NCBI GenBank assembly: GCA_905182985.1
Contig: CAJJDN010000160.1
Coordinates: forward strand, 115,268-151,797
Direction: 5' to 3'
Origin: Paramecium sonneborni
Lineage: Eukaryota; Ciliophora; Oligohymenophorea; Peniculida; Parameciidae
DNA length: 36,530 nt
Made by a program: the position numbers and the translations under genes. Shown here in pieces: positions 1 through 9,850 of this stretch (positions are counted from its first letter, which is position 1; every line of letters starts with the position of its first letter). The notes under the pieces were generated by a model that worked only from the letters and a program-made list of their open reading frames with translations, had not been told where the DNA came from and ran no database searches.

Positions 1-487
1 ATCACTATAAGCTACTATTTTAAAAATTGCGGCTTTTTTAGAATTAGTTTTTTTATTAATAAATTATAATGACATTTTGTCTCGTTTATTTAGAATCAGA
101 AAGAATGCCAGGTTTCCTGCCTTAATCTCCAAAACTTATAATTCTTTCTTGTCTCATCTTTTGGATCATCAATATACTCACTATTATTGTTGAAGAGTCT
201 TACTATATAGATTTAGATTCACTCATATTTTTCATCTATAATGAGAAAAAGGGAATATTTTGTTATGAAACTTTAGCAGCAGTTTTTATGTAATTTTAGG
301 ATTTAGCTAATATTTTTTAGTTTAAGTAAATAATTGTAATAAAGAGTTTAGAAAATACTTAGAGATTGTACTGTTTAAATAACTCAGAAGAATAATTGAC
401 TCTTTAAAAAACTGGATAATTGACGATGAAAATTCCATAATGAACTTTTATTATTTATAAAATAAACAACAACAGTTATTAGATTGA
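1..487 (+). CDS. Hypothetical protein, 3' part (5' end outside window)
   Basis: Read with the ciliate code, a frame beginning at base 2 stays open to a TGA at 485-487 if two short introns are removed: 189-210 (22 nt) and 368-387 (20 nt), both GT...AG. The product is rich in Leu, Ile, Phe and Tyr, starts with a hydrophobic stretch (around IAAFLELVFLLI) and ends in a Gln-rich tail (NKQQQLLD). I recognise no family or motif. The start codon lies off the left edge. The two introns fit the normal Paramecium size, which supports a real gene, but with no homology I cannot exclude a decayed copy. Confidence 0.5.
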
Positions 488-646
488 AGTCTGCCTTATC
501 ATTTAATATAATATTGTTGACCTAATTATTTTCATTTTTCCTTATATATTTTTATTATAATCTCTATATGAAATTTGCTAATAAATTTATATTCGATTAA
601 TATTTTTGCTAAATATTATGGAAATAATACATTCTATGAAGCATTC

Positions 647-805
647 ATGAATTTTTTAACAAACACAACTGAGATATACATATTTTCATTAAAATTGTCT
701 CTAATTATGTCATCAATCATAGGAATTCTTCTTGTTTATGATTTACCAATAGATTTTCGGAATGGCATTTTTAATAAAGATTTACCAAAAAATAAAGGTG
801 AATGA
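647..805 (+). CDS. Small hydrophobic ORF, possible gene remnant
   Basis: An open frame runs from just after a TGA at 569-571 to a TGA at 803-805. Its first ATG is at 647, giving about 52 residues with a hydrophobic core (LSLIMSSIIGILLVY). The reading frame before the ATG also looks protein-like but has no ATG. No AG acceptor is available that would join it to the upstream gene. It ends 32 bp from the convergent stop of the trichocyst matrix gene. It may be a tiny gene or the tail of a decayed one. I do not recognise it. Confidence 0.22.
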   Translation: MNFLTNTTEIYIFSLKLSLIMSSIIGILLVYDLPIDFRNGIFNKDLPKNKGE

Positions 806-837
806 ATACTGATTGATATGATTATATTTTTAATAAA

Positions 838-1936
838 TCAAACTTGTATATTGGTAAAATCAACTGATGAAACCAATTGTAAAGCTTACTGACTGATGGC
901 TTATTCTCTTTAGAATTCATTTTTAGTATCATTGTAGATTTAAACTTCATCTGCATAAAGATCATTTTCTAATTGAAGTTATTATTCATAAGAGGCTTAA
1001 TCAGCAGCTCTTTAGTCTCTGAAAAGTGTAACTTAATCAATTTTCTCTTAGATAATAATAAATTGAAATACCTAAAGTTGCAGTTAAATCAACATTGAGA
1101 GCATTGATTTATCTTTAGAATTCAGCATATTCAGCATCTAATTATTATATTCTGGCTTCAAATGCTTCCTAATCTTAAACTTCTTATAAAGATAAATCAT
1201 TAACAGAATCAACAATAGCATTTCTAAATTCATTCAAAGTATTAACAATTTGACTTAAGACTCCTTAATCAGAAAAGTTTTGATTTGAAGCTAATGTGAT
1301 TAGAGCCTTTAAGAAAGGAGCCATTTTGCTTCTTGGTTTAATACTTGATTCTATCTTTTTAAGTGAATTTTAGAACTTCTTAACTTAAGCCAATGATGGA
1401 TTATTGAGTGTAGATAAAAGTGTTAAAGCATCATCAACTGAAGCAGTAGCATCATTTAATTCTTATACTTAAGCTTCATATGCTTCATGTTCTTATTCTC
1501 TTGTTAAATTTTCTTCATCTACTTTTTATCTATTTTATTCTTAATATTCTTCTAAAGCAGCAATTCTAAGTTCTAATTATTCTTTTCTTGGAATTAATAA
1601 GTTTTCAATAACATCATCTGATCTACTAACATCAATTAATGCTGATTATATTTATTGATTAAGTTAAACAAGTAATGAATTATGTTCATTTGTTCTGCGT
1701 TAAAAATTGAAATCTAATAATTCAAGGCCATCCTCTAAATCATTAACAAGCTCTTCAATTGCATCTAATAACTCTTATACTGATCCTCCAGCCATTGAAT
1801 GTAATTCAACTAAATGAAGTAAAGCTCTTCCATAATTTGTCTTCTATAATTCAGCTTACAATTTTTAAGGACTTTAACTCTTTATCTTAGCACTTGTTGC
1901 TAAAGAAATTACCAACATCAAGATCACTACTCTCAT
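838..1936 (-). CDS. Trichocyst matrix protein (TMP family), 357 aa
   Basis: ATG is at 1936-1934 and TGA at 840-838, with one 25-nt intron (1047-1071) that restores frame exactly, giving 357 residues. The N-terminus is a signal peptide (MRVVILMLVISLATSA). The rest is an almost cysteine-free, Glu/Gln/Leu-rich coiled coil with heptad-like blocks (for example QELLDAIEELVNDLEDGLEL and DDALTLLSTLNN). This matches trichocyst matrix proteins, which are proteolytically processed in secretory granules and crystallise into the expandable trichocyst core. Length and layout fit the family. A related gene lies at 10609-11882. The call rests on the signal peptide, coiled-coil pattern and acidic composition, not on a search; another secreted coiled-coil protein is possible. 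Confidence 0.72.
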
Positions 1937-2342
1937 TTTTTAATATTATTATTATTATCACATTACCGTTTTTCATTATATATCTCTCATTAATAATCTT
2001 AAACATCACTTCCTCTAATACTCTTCATTTTATATGTAGATTATATTCTCAAAATCAATCATTTTTCATTTGTGCTAATCAATCTCCTTTCTCATTAATT
2101 TGTATTATTTCTTAGTTGTTAATAAATTAATATAAAATCCTTTAAATCATTTATTTTTTATATTTCTTACATGTTTTTATATTTTATGTTTAGTTTTTTT
2201 AAATATTATTATTATTATCTTTACACTCTATTTTATGTTCCTAAATATACTTTTAATTGAATTAAAATAATAGTAGAATTATAATGAAACTATGGATTTA
2301 ATCAAATTCATTTAAATATATTTACAATATTAAAAATAAAAA
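1937..2342. other. Divergent intergenic region
   Basis: This 406-bp AT-rich stretch separates the starts of the trichocyst matrix gene (-) and the RBR ligase gene (+) and should hold both promoters. A standard-code ORF on the + strand at 1894-2115 overlaps the start of the matrix gene and looks like a chance frame. I see no motif I can name. Confidence 0.6.
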
Positions 2343-3868
2343 ATGGACTATGAAGAAGAATATGATGGAGAGGATTACTATTAAGATTCAAATTCATACT
2401 ATCAACCTCAACTTCTTTAAAGAAACTCATCCATTAAGTTTATATTTTTAATATTTAAAGTTAGGAAACTCTTGAATTACAAGATGTTATGGAATATATA
2501 GATCAATTGATCAACAATATAGGAGAATTATTAAATTTTGATTCTGATAACACTTATGAAGTATCAAGATTATAAAATTTAGATATTAATGTTTTATAAT
2601 TGGAACAAAGATAGAATCGAGAGTGAATACCATGAAAAAATTATAGAATAACTGTAAAAACAAGGCATTTTAAATAATCATTCAGCTATTTCTTACGAAA
2701 ACAATACAACTAGTTGTCCTTTATGTTTAGAAATTACTACTATGGTTAAATTAGGATGTGGACATTTATTTTGCCATAGTTGTGTTACACATACAATTGC
2801 TTAAAGATTTTCAAAAGAATAATTTTTGGTAATTCCTTGTCTATAATATGGATGTAAATATAGATTACCAATTTCAATGATTAAAAAATTTTCTAGACCA
2901 GAGGATTTTTAAAAAATAGTTTGCCGAAAATTTATTGATACTAATAAATCACTTGCATATTGTTAAGGAGTTGATTGCAAGAAAATATTAAGACCAAAAG
3001 ATTTATCAATAACTACTGTTACATGTCCTTGTGGAACATCATTTTGTTTTAGATGTAAAAATGAATTCCATCTTCCTGTTCCTTGTGATATGGCTAAAAC
3101 CTGGGTTTCTGAAATAACTAAAAATGAAGCCAATATAAAATGGATAGTTCTCAATACAAAAATATGCCCTTTTTGTAAAAGACCTGTTGAAAGATCTGAC
3201 GGATGCAATTATCTAATGTGCAAACCTCCTGGAGGTTGTGGAAAGGCTTTTTGTTATGTTTGCTCTAATCCTTGGGAACCAGACCATAAAGATCATTTTA
3301 AATGTAGCAAATATGTTCCCCCTTCTAATAATTTAGAAAGAGAAAAAGAAATATTAGCTAGATATAACTTCTATTATGAAAGATTTTTAAATTCTCATTC
3401 TGGTGTTGAATAAAATTAAAAAAGGTTAAAATAACTTAAAGAAAAACATTATTAAGAAATATAAGATATTTATGAAGTTACTAATATTGAAGCTGGATTT
3501 TTGGAAACTGCTCTCAAAGAATTAATTTAATCCAGACAAGTTTTAAAATGGTAAATAATGCTATTTAATTTAGGACTTATTGTCTTGGCTTTTTCATATC
3601 CTAAACTAACCCTAATTCTTCGAAGTTATTTGACAATTATCAGAAAGATTTTGAACATTCTTGTGAATAATTAAGTTAAATTTGCATGTAACTTTTTCAT
3701 GAGTTAGAAAAAATGTAAAATTAATTTACAAGAACATAAATTTCATTAGAAACAAGAAGAATAGATTTCTTTTAAAGAAAAGAGCAATTTCAAAAAATGT
3801 AAAATAGATGTAAATTATTGAGAGATAATTTATTAAAAGCTAGCGAAAATGGTGATATAATGAACTGA
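2343..3868 (+). CDS. RBR (RING-IBR-RING) E3 ubiquitin ligase, Ariadne type, 485 aa
   Basis: ATG is at 2343 and TGA at 3866-3868. Introns 2438-2460, 2561-2582 and 3551-3573 (23, 22, 23 nt) restore one frame of 485 residues. An acidic N-terminus is followed by an Ariadne-like FYNWNKDRIESEYHE segment. RING1 is at about 110-156 (CPLC, CGHLFCHSC). The IBR is at about 192-233 (paired Cys, CPCG, FCFRC, H, C). The Rcat domain is at about 260-306 (ICPFC, DGCNYLMC, FCYVC). By homology Cys273 in DGCN is the residue that takes ubiquitin as a thioester from E2 before passing it to substrate. The C-terminal third is Gln/Lys-rich and helical, as in the Ariadne domain. The residue two after the catalytic Cys is Tyr, where Ariadne proteins usually have His. 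Confidence 0.93.
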
Positions 3869-4476
3869 TATATCTAGATATATAAATATATTAATAGATT
3901 TCGTATAACATTCTCAATTCATCTCAATAACTAATTTCATTTATGAATCATCATTAAATCTCTAGAAAAAAAATTTTGTCCTTTATTCTGAAATTTATTA
4001 AATAAATGTTGTTGAATCCAAAAATTTCATAGATTAAAAAATAAAAAAAGATATAATCCACATTAGTACATCTATATAAAATAAATAGATGAATATTTCA
4101 TACAATAAAATAATATTATCTCCAATTTATTATTGAATTCAAAAGTTTTCGAAAAATAACTTATAACAATATATTCGAATTAAATTAAAGAATAATATCT
4201 ATAATTAACAAATATTAAATAGATACCTCTTAAATTGGAATTATCAATTTATTTGATTTGAATAGTTTTTAATAAATTATTTTAAAATTACATTTGAATT
4301 AGAAAAATATTATAGTAAAAATTATATTAATCTAGATAAATTGTAAATTAAATAATAAAAATAATTATATTATAAATTAAATTAGATTAATAATGAAATC
4401 AAATATGTTAATTTATTTTCAAAAATAAATATTGATTTATATTATATTTTAATATTTCAACTTAAATTTTTTAATA
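3869..4476. other. AT-rich non-coding stretch
   Basis: This is 608 bp of very AT-rich sequence between the RBR gene and the inverted repeat. One + frame is open from about 4092 to 4517 in the ciliate code, but its composition (Ile, Asn, Lys, Leu, Tyr only) is what AT-rich random DNA gives when TGA is the only stop. I see no gene. Confidence 0.5.
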
Positions 4477-4857
4477 ATCATTGAATATATATTATTATCT
4501 ATGTCATATTTTTTCTGATTATTGAAAAATTTATTTATTAAAATATTTTTTGAAACTATTCCATACTTTCTCTTGGGTTTAGTTATGGTGAGTAAGGTGG
4601 CAAAAACAAGTATGAAACAGCTCCCAAAAGGGATTTTATTTTCTTACTTTTATGGATGGGACTATTTCCAATATTACAAGGAAGTTACAATCCAGATAAT
4701 GCATTTTTGAAATCTTTATTAATTCTAATAAGTGTTAAGCATAAAGATTAGAATTTACATTTCCTCGAACAACTTGATAAGCAATGAAACCATCTTGACC
4801 TATGGCTCCTAAAACTCCTATGTTTCCCGTATAATTTTAGGTTATTCTATACTTTTA
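4477..4857 (+). repeat. Left arm of 381-bp inverted repeat
   Basis: The left arm is reverse-complementary to 6088-6468. Identity stops abruptly: outside at 4476/6469 and inside at 4858/6087, where a run of ten T begins on this side. Confidence 0.95.
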
Positions 4858-4940
4858 TTTTTTTTTTATTTACCAACACCTTAATTATTTACGCTAGTGA
4901 CCTCCTTTTTTTCAAAGATTACCGCTTTTCTTTTAGATTC
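4478..4940 (-). pseudogene. Transposase fragment in left arm (DDE, Tc1/mariner/IS630 type)
   Basis: On the minus strand the left arm encodes the same transposase C-terminus as the right arm, ending with TGA at 4480-4478. Upstream of the arm (4858 to about 4940) a frame still continues into the shared YRITQNYTGN block, but its residues (around LRCWQIKKKQ) differ from those of the other copy. It therefore looks like a second, diverged copy, not a simple fold-back of the first. It is truncated and frameshifted and cannot be functional. Confidence 0.6.
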
Positions 4941-5338
4941 CATAATTCTAATTCACATTCCTGTAAACTTAATTGTTTAATAGACTCTTTTTCTTAATAT
5001 AAAATTCTGCTTTGAAAAAGTTTAAATAACTAACAGCCGATGTTGCATTACATATGACAAACATTAACCTTTTACACATATTGCTCTTTTTTTTTTAAAA
5101 TTATAATATAATCTATCGTTGTAATTACAAACATTTTTTACGAAAGTTTAAGTCGATAAAGGAGATGCAATTTTTTATTTTCCTACAATTAAATGTATTT
5201 TTTTCATTTCAAAACTTAAATTAACACTTCAAAAAAAATATATATACTGCATTAAAATGGTACTTATACAATTTCATAGCGATCAATTTATATTTGATAT
5301 TATATATAATACCTTATCATATTATATTAAAATAGGCA
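4858..5338. other. AT-rich interior of the inverted repeat
   Basis: The left part (to about 4940, minus strand) may continue the left transposase fragment. The remainder is AT-rich with homopolymer runs. I see no gene in it. Confidence 0.4.
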
Positions 5339-5798
5339 ATATCATTTGAGGAAGCAAATTATGTTGTTGGTGGTATAGAGGCAATGCACTCAGCATTAGT
5401 ACTAAAATATTACTAGATGCCTGATCTTACTTCTTCCGTAGTGACATGAGAATACTTATTGAATGTTGCATTAGAAAAATGCTTCAGAATAGATAAGATA
5501 ATGTGAAAATTGGATAATTTTTCAAAAAGGTAAGTAAGATAATGTTGTTTTCTGAGTTAGAGAAAATATCAACTTAGGATTTACGCTTGAAAAATTGCCT
5601 GATAAAAAGTGGCTCACAAATGTTCTTCACACATTAAATAGAGAAAATATTATATTTTAAAAATATTTTGATTCAGATAAGGTGATTGGAATTATTAGGG
5701 ACGATCTATAGTATTTTTTGAATATAAAAATCTTTGGATACCTCATTAGGACTTAAAAAATAAATCAAATTTTTTTAAAGAACTCACTAATAAGTTGA
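5339..5798 (+). pseudogene. Broken copy of an unrecognised protein-coding gene
   Basis: One frame reads as protein over the whole stretch (ISFEEANYVVGGIEAMHSAL, then LPDKKWLTNVLHTLNRENII and IIRDDLQYFLNIKIFGYL) once a consistent 31-nt intron (5530-5560, GTAAGT...TTAG) is removed. Two in-frame TGA codons, at 5447-5449 and 5504-5506, interrupt it, and there is no clear start. Amino-acid composition is much more protein-like than the flanks. The keeping of an intron argues for a DNA-level copy of a gene, not a retrocopy. I do not recognise the family. Confidence 0.5.
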
Positions 5799-5916
5799 GG
5801 AAAGAAAATATAGAATTTCTAAACAAAAACTACAGAATATACGAACAAAGTTAAAAAGAAAAAAAATTGAATAAGAAAAAATTGAGTTAAAAAAAAGAGA
5901 TATATTATTACACTAT

Positions 5917-6467
5917 AGAATTAGAATTAACCTTAAAGTTAATAACAATAAGATATATTTAGAAAGCAAAAACAATGATTCTATTTATCAATTTCAAAAA
6001 CTTTATAATAATTGTTTAATTATTAAATATAAAAATGAAAGTGGAAAGACAAGAGAAAAATCTATGACAATAATTCAGAAGCAAAAGTAAAAGTATAGAA
6101 TAACCTAAAATTATACGGGAAACATAGGAGTTTTAGGAGCCATAGGTCAAGATGGTTTCATTGCTTATCAAGTTGTTCGAGGAAATGTAAATTCTAATCT
6201 TTATGCTTAACACTTATTAGAATTAATAAAGATTTCAAAAATGCATTATCTGGATTGTAACTTCCTTGTAATATTGGAAATAGTCCCATCCATAAAAGTA
6301 AGAAAATAAAATCCCTTTTGGGAGCTGTTTCATACTTGTTTTTGCCACCTTACTCACCATAACTAAACCCAAGAGAAAGTATGGAATAGTTTCAAAAAAT
6401 ATTTTAATAAATAAATTTTTCAATAATCAGAAAAAATATGACATAGATAATAATATATATTCAATGA
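5917..6467 (+). pseudogene. DDE transposase remnant, Tc1/mariner/IS630 superfamily
   Basis: From about 5917 a frame gives ...IKYKNESGKT..., then YTGNIGVLGAIGQDGFIAYQ. A one-base frameshift lies between about 6225 and 6260. The next frame gives NIGNSPIHKSKK, then LFLPPYSPQLNPRE and a TGA at 6465-6467. These are the three catalytic blocks of the superfamily (D-E-S-G, D-N-x-x-x-H-K, and P-Y-S-P-x-L-N-P-x-E). The first Asp is Asn here and the second is Gly; only the Glu remains. With the frameshift this copy is dead. The N-terminal DNA-binding part is not recognisable. Confidence 0.8.
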
Positions 6468-6468
6468 T
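6088..6468 (-). repeat. Right arm of 381-bp inverted repeat
   Basis: The right arm is reverse-complementary to 4477-4857. It contains the better-preserved transposase C-terminus and ends one base after its TGA stop. Confidence 0.95.
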
Positions 6469-7360
6469 ACTCTATTTAGAGATGGCTTTTCAAATTTTGA
6501 ATATTTTAATTTATTAGATGAATATATTAAAATAAATAAACTTATAAATCTTGAATCATTTAACAGTAGATTGTTTGAAACAAAAAAAATTATAACTTTT
6601 TTGTTGATAATATTATGATTTTTTCAAAGTATTTATCTAATTTTTATTATATAACTTTTACAAATTTAATCTTATTTTAGGAATCAATTTTATCGAAAAA
6701 TAAACAAATTATTATTAATCCTCTATTTTATATTAAATTTAATGAAAATTATAAAAATTATTATTTACTTAAATCTTTAACTTTAAATTTAAATTAATAA
6801 AAATTATAAAAATTATTATTTTAGCTTTATAACGTGATATAATATTTAATTAACATGAAATATATAAAAATAAATTAATTTTAATATAATTTAGACATTT
6901 GAAATTTAACTTAAAATGTCCAATTATTAGATTTAAAACAACATCACACCAACTGTAGTTAATTGCAAACACCTTCATTAACCAAACTCAAACCCAACCC
7001 CAACCCCAACCCCAAAAATATAATTTTTTCATATTTATTAAAAATTATGCTTAATATTTTTATAATGTAAGTTTAGAAAATTATTGAAAAAAAAATAGAG
7101 AAGATATTGAATTTATTGAAATCTTTTTATATTTTACTCTCTATAATTTCTTTTCGGATTTTTTATATAATTCATTAACTAATATAATATTTTTTGAAAA
7201 TAATAAAGAAATAGAAATATTTCAACTCCAAAAGTTAAATGATATAATTTGAGTGTTTTCATAGTTCTAAATTTAATAAACAAAATAAATCCAAAATCTA
7301 AGTTATGATGATGAATGATTAATGTATAAAAATAAAAAAAAATGAATGTATAGAATTAAT
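6469..7360. other. AT-rich non-coding stretch with telomeric tract
   Basis: No gene is visible. Two short similar segments (around 6741-6764 and 6797-6820, AAAATTATAAAAATTATTAT) occur in it, and the telomere-like tract is at 6982-7017. The rest is AT-rich. Confidence 0.5.
6982..7017 (+). repeat. Interstitial telomeric repeat (C4A2/C3A3 type)
   Basis: About five consecutive units of the ciliate telomere C-strand occur: a degenerate AAACTC, one AAACCC and three AACCCC. Paramecium telomeres mix G4T2 and G3T3 units, so this is the expected pattern, read as a left chromosome end facing right. It stands out sharply from AT-rich surroundings. It lies 514 bp right of the transposon remnant. Confidence 0.8.
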
Positions 7361-8686
7361 TCATAAAAATAAAGTTTGATTGTTTGTGATATAAAAGGGA
7401 ACTATCTATGCAATTCTTTGGAGCCACGCATGATTATATGCTTGTTAAGCAGTAAATCTATCTCGAGAAAGTCTTTTCATAAGATTTTCAATGAAATCTT
7501 TTAAATCTCTAGATGCCGTGTAAGGAATCATAAAACAAGCCTAAAATAATAATTATGATTACAGTTTTCATTAATTCTTATTAATTTTCTTTCCAAGGGG
7601 GTTTGCCAAAACATAATTCATAAGTTAATACTCCCAAACCCCAGATATCACTTTTTTTATCATAAGTATCTCCTTCTAGAATTTAAGGGGATGCATAAAT
7701 AATGGTTCCACATTGAGTTTATCTCTCTTCATCTGGAGAATACACACAAAAAGAGAAATCAGCTAATTTAACTTATCCAAAACTTAAAAGGATATTATCA
7801 GGTTTGATGTCTCGATGAATAACATCTTGATTATGAATGTACATAAGTGCAAATGTAATTTATTGAACATATTATGCTGCTATTCTTTCTTAAAACCTTT
7901 TTATTGGTTGCATTTGTTAAAGTGTATTCAATTATCCATGTGGACAATATTCTAAGACTAATACAATTTCAGTAGCTAAATTAAGATGGAAAATTTACGA
8001 GTTTAAAAAAAGGTATAGAGTCTAGTAATATTTGGATGTTCGAGAAGGTATTGTATTTTAATTTCCCAAGCTAACTATGCTTGCATATTTTCTTTTATAA
8101 TTTGTGCTTTTTGAATAACTTTCAATGCAACTAGAAAACCTGTTTCTATGTGTTTTGCTAGAAACACTTAGCTATATTATCCATCTCCTAGTTTTTTAAT
8201 AATTGCAAAATTCTTATATTTTTCTTTAGGTCTATCTTATTTTTTAATTGGAGAACTTGTTTAACTAAGAGGAGTAGAAACTTATTTCTTATTACTTAAT
8301 AAGATTTATACTTTAGTATATTCTTCTCTAACATTAGACATTAAAGGAATAAGTGGGATTACAGGAGGGATATCTTATTGAAATGATAAGGATTCAACTT
8401 TTTTTGGAGATTAGTATTCATATTTTGATTTTAAAGTAGGTTAAATAACCATAGACTTTTGGGAAAGGATTAAAGGAGAATTGTTTTTGTTTTTTATATC
8501 TATATCAGTTTTAATTGAGTTTGCTTAGTAGGATTCATACCTTGGTTATGAGTCCGATTAGACAGAAGCATAATTATTCCTTGATTTTGTTAATACCGAG
8601 TCAACATATGTTTTTATGTTAGGATTATGCACAGATGTATTTGATAATCTTGAATATGGTCGATATGGTTGATAAGGATTATTCAT
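7361..8686 (-). CDS. Aurora-like serine/threonine protein kinase, 426 aa
   Basis: TGA is at 7363-7361. Introns 7541-7562 (22 nt) and 7976-7998 (23 nt) restore frame. I chose the ATG at 8686-8684 because the sequence upstream becomes AT-rich; an in-frame ATG at 8770-8768 would add 28 residues. About 140 low-complexity residues precede a kinase domain. The domain has a glycine loop LGDGQYSQV, VALKVI lysine, HRDIKPDN catalytic loop and an Aurora-like activation segment (DEERQTQCGT, with the phosphorylatable Thr kept). The C-lobe resembles Aurora (YDKKSDIWGLGVLTYEL, GKPPW). DFG is DFS and the APE glutamate is Gln (ASPQ), so activity or regulation may differ. It faces FolD head to head across 150 bp. 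Confidence 0.88.
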
Positions 8687-8836
8687 TAAATTAATTTACG
8701 TAAGCATTATGTTTTGAAAATATTTATAACTCTTATATACTTTATTTTAAGACTATCTTCTGTTTGACATGATAATATTGCATTTTTTAAAGGTTCTGGA
8801 GATATTTTAGAATATTTATAGTATTATATAATAAAA

Positions 8837-9850
8837 ATGATCTTAAATGGAAACTTATTAGCTAAAGAAACAATCTCTAGGATAGCTTAACTTATAAATT
8901 ATCATATATTGAGTATTCAATAATAAAATTAAGGAACACCCTGCATTAATGAGACCTGGTTTAGCCATAATTTAGGTAGGAAAGAATCCATCATCTTTAA
9001 CATATGTGCGCAAGAAGATTACTCTCTGTGAAGAAAATGAAGTACATCATGAACTATATCACTTCCCAGAAAATATTACTCAGCAAGAAATTGTTCATTA
9101 AATTAGAACTTTAAATTAGTAAGGATCCATTGATGGCATTCTTGTTCAAGTATATCTTATAATTATTATAAAAAGCTTCCATTGCCTCCCCATTTATCAA
9201 GATTAGAAATATCTAATGAAATTAAACCAAGTAAAGATGTAGATTGTTTACATATGGCTAATTTTTAAAATCTTCTTTAAAATGGTGAAGATAACGACAT
9301 AATTCCATGTACACCAGCTGCAGTGCTTCATATCTTAGATACCTAAGAAATTGATGTGAGAAATCAAAATGTTACTGTCATTGGTAGAAGTCAGTTAGTT
9401 GGATTCCCATTATCTGTACTTTTACTTAGAAGAAATGCGAAAGTCACCATATGTCATTCTGAAACTACTGTACAAGAACATGTTGAAAAAGTACTTATAT
9501 TTAATCAAACTATAGGCTGATATTGTGATTTCATGTGCTGGTCATAAAGAATTGGTTAAAGGAGATTGGATCAAAAATGGAGCCAAAGTTATTGATGTTG
9601 GAATTACTAGAATTCCTGGTACCAATAAAATTGTTGGTGATATTGAATATCAAAAAGTTTTAACATCTCATTATTTTAGGCGCTTCCTAAAGTCAGTTTC
9701 ATCACACCCGTCCCTGGAGGAGTTGGTCCTTTAACTGTTTCCATGCTTTTTAAAAATCTATATCGGGTATGGTGTCGATCTAATGGATTAAAACTCAATA
9801 TTGATGAATAAGATGAAGAAATGGATTATGCTTAAAACTACTAATTCTGA
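8837..9850 (+). CDS. folD: Methylenetetrahydrofolate dehydrogenase/cyclohydrolase (FolD/MTHFD), with apparent frameshift
   Basis: This enzyme interconverts 5,10-methylene-, methenyl- and 10-formyl-tetrahydrofolate with NAD(P) and supplies one-carbon units. ATG is at 8837 and TGA at 9848-9850, with introns 9150-9175, 9491-9515 and 9657-9679 (26, 25, 23 nt). Family signatures are PGLAIIQVG, the YxxxK catalytic motif (TYVRKK), [19 protein letters not shown], and [13 protein letters not shown] near the end. The motif KDVDG reads KDVDC here. Near 8928-8935 the N-terminal frame ([17 protein letters not shown]) joins the rest ([13 protein letters not shown]) only if one extra base is ignored; no canonical intron fixes it. 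With that correction the product is 312 aa, normal for the family. This is either a sequencing error or a real lesion. Confidence 0.9.

Larger units (their letters stand above)
4477..6468. mobile_element. Decayed Tc1/mariner/IS630-type transposon remnant with long inverted repeat
   Basis: Two 381-bp arms, 4477-4857 and 6088-6468, are reverse complements with no mismatch that I found, and 1,230 bp lie between them. Each arm encodes the C-terminal half of a DDE transposase that reads outward and stops exactly at the arm end. The right-hand copy can be followed further upstream (to about 5917). The left-hand copy diverges at the arm border. The interior also carries a broken unrelated gene (5339-5798). 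No clean TA target duplication is visible at the outer ends. Transposons are normally removed from the Paramecium somatic genome, so this is either an old retained relic or germline sequence. Confidence 0.75.

Noticed and set aside
2963..3208. Minus-strand ORF opposite the RBR gene
   Set aside because: It overlaps the IBR and Rcat coding exons and lacks any protein signature.
4092..4517. Long open + frame before the inverted repeat
   Set aside because: It consists almost only of Ile, Asn, Lys, Leu and Tyr, as expected from AT-rich DNA with TGA as the only stop.
4522..4710. Identical 62-residue standard-code ORFs at 4522-4710 (+) and 6235-6423 (-)
   Set aside because: They are the antisense strand of the transposase C-terminus in both inverted-repeat arms, so they are shadows and not a duplicated small gene.
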